The notes: generated from the sequence alone by a model not told the origin. DNA of 64,000 nucleotides from Clostridium sp. AF15-31 (GCF_003461625.1 NZ_QTXL01000005.1:62001-126000), one strand, 5' to 3'. Counted from the first letter of the stretch, positions 27,343 through 36,260 are shown. Translations and numbers: made by a program.

Positions 27343-27419
27343 ATAGTATCACAGGATTCCCAGACCATCAAGGACTACCTTGATACAAGGCTGCGGTATC
27401 ATCGGAAGATTCCCAGACC
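27343..27419 (-). promoter_or_regulatory. DUF885 gene promoter with dyad and direct repeats
   Basis: Minus strand TTGATG (27366-27371), 17 bp, TACTAT (27343-27348). A perfect 7-bp inverted repeat ATCAAGG-N4-CCTTGAT (27367-27384) covers the -35, and near-identical direct repeats sharing GATTCCCAGACC flank it (27346-27366, 27396-27419). The rest of 27420-27578 shows nothing else recognisable. Confidence 0.5.
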
Positions 27420-27578
27420 GCCCTCCTGCAATACATCTGTATTTTCCTTTTATTTTACCCAGAGATAACCATTTACATACTGATGCCGACGCAATACAAT
27501 AATTCAAAAGCTCCGGTATTTTTCCGTCTTCGCTCCGCCATATGATTTCACGATCTGAAAATTATGATCCATATAATA

Positions 27579-27623
27579 AAGGCTTAAAGACCGTATATTT
27601 TCTGTATACAATCTTTAAGCCTT
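27579..27623 (-). terminator. Terminator after clpX
   Basis: 12-bp stem AAGGCTTAAAGA (27579-27590) with TCTTTAAGCCTT (27612-27623), with a smaller inner dyad and a T-rich tail on the minus strand, 36 bp beyond the clpX stop. Confidence 0.75.
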
Positions 27624-27658
27624 ATTAATTACAATATTTTCTCTTATAGTATCAATTA

Positions 27659-29125
27659 TTATGATTGTTTTGTCGCACAGGCCTCAATCTGCATCGGTTC
27701 TACACCACGAAGCTCGATGATCGGATTGCCCTTTTCATTTACATAATCTCCGGTTATGATCACCCTGCCAATGCTGTCATCTCTTGGGATCTGATACATG
27801 ATATCCAGCATGAATTCCTCAATGATCGCCCGGAGCGCTCTTGCTCCTGTATTCTTTTCAAGTGCTTTTTCTGCGATTGCTTCATATGCAGAATCATCAA
27901 ACTGAAGATCTACCTCATCCAGTGCCAGCAGCTTCTTATACTGTTTCAGGATCGCATTCTTCGGTTCCTTTAAGATCTTGATATACATCTCCTTATCTAA
28001 AGCATCCAATGTGAATAAAACAGGCAGCCTTCCCAAAAACTCCGGTATCATACCGAACTCTCTGAGATCCTCATTGGTCACCTTCTTTAAAATGTTCGGA
28101 TCTTTGTCATATTTGTCCTTCAGATCTGCACGGAAACCGATCGAGGACTGTTTATTCAATCTTGCTTTAATAATATCTTCTATCGCCGGGAACGCACCGC
28201 CACAGATAAATAAAATATTCTTTGTATTGACCGTTGTCATAGGCACCATTGCATTCTTGCTTCCGGAACCAACCGGAACCTCAATATCTGCCCCCTCCAA
28301 AAGCTTTAACAATCCCTGCTGAACAGATTCTCCACTCACATCACGGCTGTTGCTGTTCTGCTTCTTTGCGATCTTATCAATCTCATCGATAAATACGATT
28401 CCCTTTTCTGCCTTTTCGACATCATTATCTGCGGCTGCCAGAAGTTTTGACAATACACTTTCTACGTCATCACCGATATAACCTGCTTCCGTAAGTGTGG
28501 TAGCATCTGCGATCGCAAGCGGTACATTCAACAGCTTTGCGATCGTTTTTACAATATAAGTCTTACCACAGCCTGTCGGTCCTACCATCAGCATATTGGA
28601 TTTCTCGATCTCGATATCATCCATGGAGTCTGTCAGCACACGCTTATAATGGTTGTATACTGCAACAGACATTACCTTCTTGGCATATTCCTGACCGATC
28701 ACATATTCATCTAACATTGCTTTGATCTTATGTGGTGCAGGGATCGTTGCAAGTGTCATTTCCTGTTCTTTTTTCTTCGGCTTTGCCGCTTTCTTCTTCA
28801 CCTTCTGTTTATCCGGTATATCATTCATTCCCATCAGTCTGCTCATGTCAATATTTCCCATATTGGAAAGATTGGAGAGATCCAGAAACTGCATTCCGCC
28901 AAATCCGCCCTGATTCAGATTATCAAAGGTCTTCTGCATACAGTCTGCACAGATATGTATATTGCCCGGCATATCGATCAGCTTTCCGGCAACACTTTCC
29001 GGTCTTCTGCAGAGATAACAATATTTCTCGTATTCGTCCTCACGCTTGTCTTCTGTTTTATGATCATCAGTCACCGTCTGACTGGTCAGTTCTTTATTTT
29101 CATCATCATTTCTATAATCAGACAT
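27659..29125 (-). CDS. clpX: ClpX-type AAA+ unfoldase with extended N-terminal region
   Basis: 488 residues from MSDYRNDDEN; GGAGG lies 8 bases upstream. A zinc-binding domain (C36, C39, C59, C62) is preceded by a charged 35-residue extension and followed by a 60-residue Gly/Asn/Met-rich and then Lys-rich linker (KKKAAKPKKKEQ) before the AAA+ core. Walker A VGPTGCGKT near 180, Walker B FIDEIDKI, pore loop GYIGDD and the ClpP-docking SIGF loop are all present, so it should work with ClpP. Typical ClpX is about 420 residues. It is not next to clpP or tig. It may be a second, specialised ClpX, common in Lachnospiraceae; not certain. Confidence 0.88.
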   Translation of the reverse strand: MSDYRNDDENKELTSQTVTDDHKTEDKREDEYEKYCYLCRRPESVAGKLIDMPGNIHICADCMQKTFDNLNQGGFGGMQFLDLSNLSNMGNIDMSRLMGMNDIPDKQKVKKKAAKPKKKEQEMTLATIPAPHKIKAMLDEYVIGQEYAKKVMSVAVYNHYKRVLTDSMDDIEIEKSNMLMVGPTGCGKTYIVKTIAKLLNVPLAIADATTLTEAGYIGDDVESVLSKLLAAADNDVEKAEKGIVFIDEIDKIAKKQNSNSRDVSGESVQQGLLKLLEGADIEVPVGSGSKNAMVPMTTVNTKNILFICGGAFPAIEDIIKARLNKQSSIGFRADLKDKYDKDPNILKKVTNEDLREFGMIPEFLGRLPVLFTLDALDKEMYIKILKEPKNAILKQYKKLLALDEVDLQFDDSAYEAIAEKALEKNTGARALRAIIEEFMLDIMYQIPRDDSIGRVIITGDYVNEKGNPIIELRGVEPMQIEACATKQS

Positions 29126-29440
29126 CTTCATCCTCCATACTTTTGTTTCCTGTCTAAAACAGCTATCTATATTAAATGATATAACTCTGCTACATGATAC
29201 CACAGATTCCACCCATATGAAAACAGTATTATTTCTGGTAAAACGGTTAAATTTTTCTAAATAATTTTCTTATTACCACCCTCGATTAATTAAATTAAGT
29301 ACAGCTACTCTCATTTCTCCCTGTTTTCCTGTTTTTTCTTCAGATAATATACAAAATCTCCCATTCTGTTCCACTTGTAGAAATGAAACCGAGAATATGG
29401 TATCATATTTTTAGTTGTATATGTGAATGGAGGGTTATAC
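29126..29440. promoter_or_regulatory. Divergent intergenic region, clpX / PII gene
   Basis: 315 bp. Towards clpX: TTTCAT, 17 bp, extended TGG-TATCAT (near 29195-29225). Towards the PII gene: TATGG-TATCAT (29401-29406) with no clear -35. No structured RNA recognised. Confidence 0.35.
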
Positions 29441-29779
29441 ATGAAGAAATTATCAATTATTGTCCGTTCTGAAAAACTGGATGATGTAAAAGCCATTCTG
29501 GACGAATGCGGATCCACCGGTGCTACTGTATCAAATATTATGGGATATGGTAATCAGAAGGGTTATAAAACAACATACCGTGGAAGTGAATATGTGGTCA
29601 ACCTGATTCCGAAGATCAAGATTGAAACCATCGTCAAGGATGATGTTGCCGATAACATCATCTTTAAGGTATGTGAAAAGATATCAACCGGAAAAGTCGG
29701 CGACGGCAAGATCTTCGTCTATGATGTTGCCGATGTCATCCGTATCCGTACCGGCGAACACGGTGACACCGCCTTATAA
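29441..29779 (+). CDS. glnB: PII nitrogen-regulatory protein
   Basis: 112 residues, the canonical length. Start ATG at 29441 has GGAGGG upstream; a GTG six codons earlier is rejected. The T-loop has the conserved tyrosine in TTYRGSEYVVNLIPKIKIE, and the B-loop and C-loop are seen in TGKVGDGKIFVYDVADVIRIRTGE. PII trimers sense ATP/ADP, 2-oxoglutarate and sometimes glutamine and bind ammonium channels or enzymes. There is no amt, nif or gln gene adjacent, so the target is not indicated. Whether the tyrosine is modified here is unknown. Confidence 0.92.
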   Translation: MKKLSIIVRSEKLDDVKAILDECGSTGATVSNIMGYGNQKGYKTTYRGSEYVVNLIPKIKIETIVKDDVADNIIFKVCEKISTGKVGDGKIFVYDVADVIRIRTGEHGDTAL

Positions 29780-29791
29780 CATCTACCTGTC

Positions 29792-29959
29792 ATACAAATA
29801 AATCCGCTGTGCTATACCACACCTGTTATTACGCAAAACACTTTCGTTCTAGTCCTCGAGCAGCGGTACATAAAGCTGCAAAAGACGTAGCTTAAGTACC
29901 GGCCTCGGACAAGGTTTGCTTCATAACAGTGTAATATAGCACAGCGGATTTATTTGTAT
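29792..29959. repeat. Structured intergenic element, copy 1
   Basis: Between the convergent PII gene and proC. A 25-bp perfect outer stem (29792-29816 with 29935-29959) encloses inner helices GTTAT/ATAAC and GCAAA/TTTGC and a core with GGTAC (29865-29869) pairing GTACC (29896-29900) around AAGCTGC/GTAGCTT. The core, including CTTTCG and GGTACATAA...TAAGTACCG, recurs at 43230-43375 with compensatory changes in its helices. The outer arm differs entirely between copies. It probably ends both convergent transcripts; the conserved core suggests an additional RNA or mobile-DNA role. Confidence 0.85.
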
Positions 29960-30040
29960 AACAGCTACGTAAGAATCAAATGCAAGTGTTCTGCGAAATA
30001 AAGTTATAGCTACCACAAGCACAGGCTTTTATAGCGGCTG

Positions 30041-30835
30041 TTATATTCCGCGAGCTTTGCGGACACAGGCTTTCATTGCTTCGATCACGGAGGAACGGAA
30101 GCCTTTTTCTTCTAAAACGCGAACAGCTTCTATCGTTGTTCCGCCAGGTGAGCAGACCTGATCCTTTAATTCACCCGGATGTTTTCCCGTTTCAAGTACC
30201 ATCTTTGCACTTCCAAGCACGGACTGTGCTGCAAATTTATATGCCTGTGCTCTTGGCATACCATCTGCCACTGCTCCATCTGCCATAGCTTCGATCAATA
30301 TATAAATATATGCCGGAGAACTTCCGCTGACCGATACACATACATCCATCAGATTTTCCGGTATTGTCTCTACTTCACCAAAGCTTCCAAGAATCTGAAG
30401 AACTGTTGCATAATCTTCATCGGTAACATATTCATTCCGACATGCTCCTGTCATACCCTCACCAACCAGTGCCGGTGTATTTGGCATTGTCCGGACAAGC
30501 CTCACAGATCCTCCAAACTGTTCCTGTAACCAGTCTAATGTTTTTCCTGGTGCTATACTGATCACAATCTGCTCTTTACGGACTACGTCCTTTATCTGAG
30601 CGATCACCTCCGGATAATACTGTGGTTTTACCGCCAGAACCAGAATATCACTGTTTTCTGTTACCTCCAGATTATCGGTTGATACCTTTACTCCAAGCTC
30701 TTTCTGAACTCTGTCAAGTGTCGCTTTCGTCTTTGCAGATGCTATGATATTCTCTGCATCTATGATCTGCTTTCTGATAATTCCCTTTATGATCGATGTT
30801 GCCATATTGCCACAGCCAATAAAACCAATCTTCAT
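30041..30835 (-). CDS. proC: Pyrroline-5-carboxylate reductase
   Basis: 264 residues. Rossmann start MKIGFIGCGNMATSIIKGI binds NAD(P)H. The C-terminal signature VSGSSPAYIYILIEAMADGAV and then HPGELKDQVCSPGGTTIEAV is diagnostic. It reduces pyrroline-5-carboxylate to proline in the last step of proline synthesis. Normal length, AAGGAAG ribosome binding site, no proA/proB adjacent. It lies downstream of a terminator and ends at the structured element copy 1. Confidence 0.96.
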   Translation of the reverse strand: MKIGFIGCGNMATSIIKGIIRKQIIDAENIIASAKTKATLDRVQKELGVKVSTDNLEVTENSDILVLAVKPQYYPEVIAQIKDVVRKEQIVISIAPGKTLDWLQEQFGGSVRLVRTMPNTPALVGEGMTGACRNEYVTDEDYATVLQILGSFGEVETIPENLMDVCVSVSGSSPAYIYILIEAMADGAVADGMPRAQAYKFAAQSVLGSAKMVLETGKHPGELKDQVCSPGGTTIEAVRVLEEKGFRSSVIEAMKACVRKARGI

Positions 30836-30869
30836 ATTTCACTTCTTCCTTTCTAATTATACAGAAAAA

Positions 30870-30896
30870 GCAGCATCCTTATGTTAAGAACGCTGC
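30870..30896 (-). terminator. Terminator after the DUF6465 gene
   Basis: GCAGC/GCTGC stem (30870-30874, 30892-30896), 17-base loop, followed on the minus strand by TTTTT. Confidence 0.65.
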
Positions 30897-30915
30897 CCTT
30901 CCAACTATTTATAGA

Positions 30916-31362
30916 TTAAAGACTGTAAGAACCTGATTCTCCATCAGCTGTATAGTATACCATACCTGTTTCTGGCTGGTAATATACGTTCAATTCCTTA
31001 ACTGCCTTATTGCCAAGTGCTTCTTTTGCTTTTGCTACAATGTCAGAAACATTGATCTGTCCATTGTTATATTCAACAAAAACTGTCTCTGTTGTCTTAG
31101 CTACTGCTGGCTTCTTTGCTGCCGGCTTTTTAGCTGCTGGCTTCTTTGCTTCAGCCTTAACTTCTGTCTTTGCTGGTTCAGTTTTAGCTGCTACAGTCTT
31201 AGCTGCTGGCTTTTTCTCTTCTTTTACTTCTGCCTTTACTGCTGCTTTTACTTCTTTAGCAGCTTCAGCTTTCTTTACAGCTTCAGCTTTAGCAACAACG
31301 CTTTCTACTGTTGCCTTTTTTGCAACAACCTTTTTTGCATCTTCAGTCTTCTTAGTAGCCAT
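30916..31362 (-). CDS. DUF6465 protein with histone-like Lys/Ala N-terminus
   Basis: 148 residues from MATKKTEDAKKVVAKK; GGAGGG precedes this ATG and a GTG three codons earlier is less likely. Residues 1-90 are almost only Lys, Ala, Glu, Val and Pro with repeats such as KKPAAKKPAAKKPA, recalling H1-like or HU-extension tails. Residues 93-148 form a compact domain (VFVEYNNGQINVSDIVAKA, VYYQPETGMVYYTADGESG) of the DUF6465 type seen in Clostridia. Nucleic-acid association is inferred from the tail only. A strong promoter suggests high expression. Confidence 0.75.
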   Translation of the reverse strand: MATKKTEDAKKVVAKKATVESVVAKAEAVKKAEAAKEVKAAVKAEVKEEKKPAAKTVAAKTEPAKTEVKAEAKKPAAKKPAAKKPAVAKTTETVFVEYNNGQINVSDIVAKAKEALGNKAVKELNVYYQPETGMVYYTADGESGSYSL

Positions 31363-31449
31363 GATTAACACCCTCCGTTTTAAAACTAATTTCTATCACT
31401 TTACTTATGTAACAATTCATGTATGTATTCTTTATTCAAGCTAGGATTG

Positions 31450-31478
31450 ATATTACTCCATTTTCCTTTTTTTTTCAA
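31450..31478 (-). promoter_or_regulatory. Promoter of the DUF6465 gene
   Basis: Minus strand TTGAAA (31473-31478), 17 bp A-rich spacer, TAATAT (31450-31455). Long A/T tracts upstream (31468-31535) could act as an UP element. Confidence 0.55.
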
Positions 31479-31555
31479 TACAAGTACTGTTTTTTCTCCG
31501 TTTTGTACCACAGAGTGTTTTTTTTTATGAAAATCAAAGTCATTTTAGACAAACA

Positions 31556-31587
31556 AAACTACCAAATTTTATGAAATTTGGTAGTTT
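31556..31587 (-). terminator. Terminator after murF
   Basis: Perfect 14-bp stem (31556-31569 with 31574-31587) and a 4-base loop, followed by a T-containing tail, 28 bp beyond the murF stop. Confidence 0.75.
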
Positions 31588-31615
31588 ATATGGTTGTTTT
31601 GTATAATTTGTATAA

Positions 31616-32983
31616 TTAATTCGTAAGAATTTTGACAATTTCGTCCATTTTCATGCCGTGTGATCCCTTGATCAAAACAACATCCTCCGGTCTCATAATA
31701 GCCATCAGATAAAGTGCCACTTCTTCATTATCCATAAATGAAAATGTTTTTGCATACTTTGTGTCGCAGACATCCAGTGCCTTTTTAATCTCCAAAGCTT
31801 CCTTTCCGACTACCACAACCTCATCGATCTTCTTGTCCCGCAGGTATTCTCCGATCTGATAGTGATAGCTGGCACTGTCAGCTCCCAGCTCAAACATATC
31901 TCCCAGTACTGCGATCTTTTTTCCCTCGCAGTCCATATCACAAAGCACATCAATGCTTGCCTTCATGGAATCCGGGCTTGCATTATAGGTATCATCGAGG
32001 ATCGTGTATCGATTCTCCATATGGATAAGTCTCTGTCTCTGTCCTTCAAAATGTTCAAAGGCTTTTGCTGAAATTGTTATCGGAATTCCCATCTGATATG
32101 CAACTGCAATACCTGCCAGTGCATTTCTCACGTTATGTTTTCCGAGGATATCCATGGTAACATGAACGGTCTCACCATTATGAGTACAATCAAATTCCAT
32201 GCCCTGCTCTCCACATTTTACATTGGATCCCTGAAAATCACAAATTTCATCTATACCAAAAGTAAGTGTCCGACATGGCATATCCGCTTTTATCTCACGC
32301 AGTAATGGATCATCTCCATTTAACAGCAACAGGCCGTCCTTATTCATATGATTGATAATAGACAGCTTCTCTTTTCTGATATTCTCCTGGGTTTTCATAA
32401 ATTCAATATGTGCAACACCGATAATCGTCACCACACAGATCGATGGCTTTACAATCTCAGACAATATCTCCATCTGACCAGGTTCACTGATCCCCATCTC
32501 GATCACCGCTGCATCATATCCATCTGTCATTCTGGAAAGTGTCATCGGTACACCAATCTGTGAATTTTCATTTCCATTTGTCTGAAAACAGCGTTTTGCT
32601 GTGCTGACAGCCGCTGCGATCATCTCTCTGGTCGTTGTCTTTCCTACACTTCCTGTCACTCCGATATACGGAATATCATACCGGTCACGGATATCCATTC
32701 CAATTGCCTGAAGTGCTTTCATCGTGTCATCAACACGGATAAACGGCTTCTCTGAAATAACAACATTATCATGCTCCGATGTCAGAGTTGCAGACGCTTT
32801 CTCCATAGCGGATTCAATAAAACGATGTCCATCAACTTTATTACCCAACAGAGGAATAAACAAATCTCCCGGCTGTGCTTTTCTGGAATCAATACACAGG
32901 CCTGTGATCGGTGTATCTTCATCGCCGCAAAGCAGGAAACCTCCTGTTGCTTTCACAATATCTTTTACTGTAATATTTTCCAT
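31616..32983 (-). CDS. murF: UDP-N-acetylmuramoyl-tripeptide--D-alanyl-D-alanine ligase
   Basis: 455 residues. The Mur ligase ATP site GVTGSVGKTTTREMIAAAV is near residue 110, followed by NGNENSQIGVPMTLSRM and the central motif GKHNVRNALAGIAVA; the C-terminal domain has DTYNASPDSMKASIDVL. It adds D-Ala-D-Ala to the muropeptide precursor in the cytoplasm. Normal length. It is a lone mur gene here, rather than part of a dcw cluster, with its own terminator. Start is the ATG after GGGGAAAA. Confidence 0.95.
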   Translation of the reverse strand: MENITVKDIVKATGGFLLCGDEDTPITGLCIDSRKAQPGDLFIPLLGNKVDGHRFIESAMEKASATLTSEHDNVVISEKPFIRVDDTMKALQAIGMDIRDRYDIPYIGVTGSVGKTTTREMIAAAVSTAKRCFQTNGNENSQIGVPMTLSRMTDGYDAAVIEMGISEPGQMEILSEIVKPSICVVTIIGVAHIEFMKTQENIRKEKLSIINHMNKDGLLLLNGDDPLLREIKADMPCRTLTFGIDEICDFQGSNVKCGEQGMEFDCTHNGETVHVTMDILGKHNVRNALAGIAVAYQMGIPITISAKAFEHFEGQRQRLIHMENRYTILDDTYNASPDSMKASIDVLCDMDCEGKKIAVLGDMFELGADSASYHYQIGEYLRDKKIDEVVVVGKEALEIKKALDVCDTKYAKTFSFMDNEEVALYLMAIMRPEDVVLIKGSHGMKMDEIVKILTN

Positions 32984-33031
32984 TTTTCCCCTATCTGCCT
33001 TTCCAGAACAGTTTCATAATTTTATATAAAA

Positions 33032-33066
33032 GCATGCACTGCATGCAGGCTGTAAAAAATGCCTGC
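33032..33066 (-). terminator. Tandem terminator hairpins after the helicase operon
   Basis: GCAGGC/GCCTGC (33045-33050, 33061-33066) and GCATG/CATGC (33032-33036, 33042-33046), which overlap and so are alternatives; the second is followed by TTTTAT on the minus strand. Confidence 0.6.
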
Positions 33067-33125
33067 GTCCATTCTATCACATGTATATGCGAATTTCCAG
33101 TATTCTTGTATTTATATTCCCGTTT

Positions 33126-35696
33126 TCAGGAAAGATTAAGATTCGACCAGAACTGTTCTATGCTCTGCGAAATCTGATCAAAATTTCCAAAGACCGCATC
33201 CTGCCACTCCACCGGAAATAACGAATTATATTCCCCGGTTCCAAATCGTTCATCTAGCAACAGGATCACTCCGGCATCCGCTTCTGTCCGGATCACGCGT
33301 CCGGCTGACTGAAATACTTTATTAATGCCCGGATACAGGTATGCATATTTAAAACCATCAACCGATGAGCCAGCATATGCCTCCATACTCTTTCTGGCAT
33401 TAAAATAGTCCATCATGATCTTTCTCTCATTGCACACCTGCGGAAGTCCCGGACCTACTACAACCGATCCGATCAGCCGTTCTCCGGTCAGATCAATCCC
33501 CTCAGAGAAGATCCCGCCCATGATACAAAAGGCAACCACATTTCTTTTCGCTGAAAAATGATCCAAAAATGCTTCCCGGTCTGCCTCCTTCATGTTCTGT
33601 TCCTGACAGAGCAGCTCCATGCCAGAACAATCACCCTCTATCATTTGCTCATAGACCTCCTGAAGCATTTTATAGGATGGCAGAAACACCATATAATTTC
33701 CGGAATGTGCGTTAAACAACTGCCTGATATATTCAGCCACGCGCTTATACTCCTTTACAGACCGTCTGGTATATTTCGTAGATACATCCACACCAACCAT
33801 GATCTGTCGTTTCTCCGGATCAAACGGAGAAGGAATATAGATAGCCTGATCGGTCACCGTATCGGACAGCATCTCCATATAATATTTTACCGGCAGGATC
33901 GTTGCCGAAAAGAAAACAGTCGATACACCCTTATCCAGACAAAGCTTCAGATTATTCGCCGGATGGACGCAATATAACCGAACCATAAATCTGCCATCCG
34001 ACTTAAGCTCATCATAGATCACATAGCTGTCATCGATCAGATCCGCAATATTTAAAAATGTCGTAAGTGCAAAATAAAACTCCAGTATCTCCTTACGTTC
34101 CGGGATCTGTTTGTAATCTTCTAAAAAAGCCTCCATCGTCGTATGAAGATGCAGCAGCTTCAGATATAGAACCCCGATATCATTTAAGATCTGATATCCA
34201 TGCTCCGGACATTTTTTCTTCAATTCCAGAAGCTCCCGGTTGCAGGATTCCAGACTCCGTGCCATTTTTTTGCTGTACGGCATTACCAGCCTCTTTACAG
34301 CAAGGAAATCTTCTTTATACAGCGTGGCACTGTACATGGACGATGCCCGGTCCACCAGATTGTGTGCTTCATCTACCAGAAATACATACCGTCCTGTATC
34401 ATATGCTGTCTGTGAAAAGAACCGCTTCAGATTCACTCTCGGATCAAACACATAGTTATAATCTCCAATAATAGCATCTGCAAACAGGCTTGCATCCAGT
34501 CCCAGCTCAAAAGGACAGACCTGATACCTTTCCGCATAAGCCCGGATGATCTCCCGATCCATTTTTTCCTCCTGAGTGATCAATTCAAATAATGCATCAT
34601 TAACCCGGTCAAAATGTCCTTTCGCATAAGGGCAGTGCTCTGCATCACATTCCATCGTCTCATTCAGACATATCTTCTCTTTGGCAGTCAACATAACGGA
34701 AGAAAACTTTACTCCACGTTCCCGTAGCAATGTAAGTGCCTGATCCGGCACGGTTCCGGCGATCGTCTTTGCGGTCAGATAAAAGATTTTCGATACCAGC
34801 CCGGTTGCAAATGCCTTAACGGAAGGAAACATCGCTGCCATCGTTTTCCCGATTCCGGTTGGAGCCTGCACAAACAATCTGCGCTCCCCTTCAATCGCCT
34901 TATACACACAGGCAGCCATCTGCTTTTGTCCTTTCCGATATTCATATGGAAATTCCAGTTCTGTAATTGACGCATCTCTGCTTCTTGCATGTGATATAGC
35001 ATGATCAACCCATTTCATCATCTCATCCACTGTATTATGAAACCATTTCTCAAGAAATGAACAAGAAAACACATAAAAAAATTGTTTTACTTCTTCACTT
35101 TCCAGATTCACATATGTGATCTGTACATTGATCCGATCCAAAGACTGCTCTTTTGCATAAATATAGGCATAGCACATTGCCTGTGCTACATGAACTGTTT
35201 CCGGCACTTCGATATCAGCAAGTTTTCTGTATACACCTTTGATCTCGTCGATCGTAACATCCGCAGGCTCATTCATTTCCTGCATCTGACCAATCGTTCC
35301 GGCAGAATTTTGTTCCATGAAGTCTTCACCGACTTCCAGATCCAGACTCTCCGTTTTTTTGAGCAGCAGCCGGTTCCAATATCTATCCTCTACCCGGATC
35401 ACCTGCCGCTCAATTTCCTTCTTCTTCCTGCTTCGGTTCTTTTCACCTCTCAGATCTATGATCCCATCTGCTCTGCCCTCTACCGTAACATCCAGATCAT
35501 GAATCCCTTTCTTCATCGTGATCTTTAAAGGAACTTCTGCATCATAATAAGACCCTGCCATTTTCTGAAGCTTCCGATGCATCTTACTTCCTGCATTCAT
35601 CGCTTCCTTTGACAGAGTCCCATTACTGCTGCTTGTAATATCGCCGCATCTGTATATAAATTCTACCATATGCCTGACCGAAACTTTAAATTCCAT
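33126..35696 (-). CDS. DinG/XPD-type helicase fused to a PD-(D/E)XK nuclease-like domain
   Basis: 856 residues. Residues 1-240 carry nuclease-like motifs: VEGRADGIIDLRG, DEIKGVYRK near 149 (E-x-K) and AQAMCYAYIYA (QxxxY). The superfamily-2 Rad3 helicase follows: Walker A QAPTGIGKT near 280, four-cysteine iron-sulfur region (CLNETMECDAEHCPYAKG to VCPFE), DEAH box LVDEAHNL near 440, and C-terminal SATILP and SAGRVIRTEAD. It is likely a 5'-3' DNA helicase in repair or recombination. It starts 5 bp after the DJ-1 gene stop with no clear ribosome site, so translation is probably coupled. Confidence 0.88.
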   Translation of the reverse strand: MEFKVSVRHMVEFIYRCGDITSSSNGTLSKEAMNAGSKMHRKLQKMAGSYYDAEVPLKITMKKGIHDLDVTVEGRADGIIDLRGEKNRSRKKKEIERQVIRVEDRYWNRLLLKKTESLDLEVGEDFMEQNSAGTIGQMQEMNEPADVTIDEIKGVYRKLADIEVPETVHVAQAMCYAYIYAKEQSLDRINVQITYVNLESEEVKQFFYVFSCSFLEKWFHNTVDEMMKWVDHAISHARSRDASITELEFPYEYRKGQKQMAACVYKAIEGERRLFVQAPTGIGKTMAAMFPSVKAFATGLVSKIFYLTAKTIAGTVPDQALTLLRERGVKFSSVMLTAKEKICLNETMECDAEHCPYAKGHFDRVNDALFELITQEEKMDREIIRAYAERYQVCPFELGLDASLFADAIIGDYNYVFDPRVNLKRFFSQTAYDTGRYVFLVDEAHNLVDRASSMYSATLYKEDFLAVKRLVMPYSKKMARSLESCNRELLELKKKCPEHGYQILNDIGVLYLKLLHLHTTMEAFLEDYKQIPERKEILEFYFALTTFLNIADLIDDSYVIYDELKSDGRFMVRLYCVHPANNLKLCLDKGVSTVFFSATILPVKYYMEMLSDTVTDQAIYIPSPFDPEKRQIMVGVDVSTKYTRRSVKEYKRVAEYIRQLFNAHSGNYMVFLPSYKMLQEVYEQMIEGDCSGMELLCQEQNMKEADREAFLDHFSAKRNVVAFCIMGGIFSEGIDLTGERLIGSVVVGPGLPQVCNERKIMMDYFNARKSMEAYAGSSVDGFKYAYLYPGINKVFQSAGRVIRTEADAGVILLLDERFGTGEYNSLFPVEWQDAVFGNFDQISQSIEQFWSNLNLS

Positions 35697-35701
35697 AATT
35701 C

Positions 35702-36244
35702 TTATTTGTAAACAATAGCTGCTGCCAGCTTCTCTGATGTATCCTGATCTGTCAGGATCTCAACCAGCTTCAGACCAAAATCAATAGCTGTTCCCATACC
35801 TCGGCTTGTAATTACCTTACCGTCTGTTACTACACTGTCATATAATACTTCCGCACAATGAAGTCCCGCCTCCATTCCCGGATAGCAGGTAGCCTTCTTA
35901 TCCTTTAAGATACCAAATGCTCCAAAAGCAGTAGGTGCTGCACAGATTGCTGCAACATATCTTCCTGCTTCATACTGTCCGCATACAAGATTCTTTACCT
36001 TCTCATTTGCGATCAGATTCGTCACACCGGGCATACCACCCGGAAGTACGATCATATCTGCATCATCTGCAAGTTCACTGATTTTCTCATCCATCTTTAC
36101 TGTGATTCCATGTGAACCTGTAACCGTATCCTGATCGTCTGCTGCCACCATAAGGCAGTCAACCTTTGCACGTCTTAACAGATCTACAACGGTCAATGCT
36201 TCTACTTCTTCATATCCTGTTTCAAATAACATTCTGACTTTCAT
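35702..36244 (-). CDS. DJ-1/PfpI family protein
   Basis: 180 residues from MKVRMLFETGYEEVEALTVV; GGAGGAAG precedes this ATG. The nucleophile cysteine lies in AAICAAPTAFG and the partner glutamate in YEEVEA, as in DJ-1/YajL proteins. Proposed roles in the family include glyoxalase/deglycase or redox chaperone activity; which applies is unknown. It is the fourth gene of the HAD-DUF1189-CYTH-DJ1-helicase run, 16 bp after the CYTH gene. Confidence 0.9.
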   Translation of the reverse strand: MKVRMLFETGYEEVEALTVVDLLRRAKVDCLMVAADDQDTVTGSHGITVKMDEKISELADDADMIVLPGGMPGVTNLIANEKVKNLVCGQYEAGRYVAAICAAPTAFGAFGILKDKKATCYPGMEAGLHCAEVLYDSVVTDGKVITSRGMGTAIDFGLKLVEILTDQDTSEKLAAAIVYK

Positions 36245-36260
36245 GCTTCTTCCTCCATTC

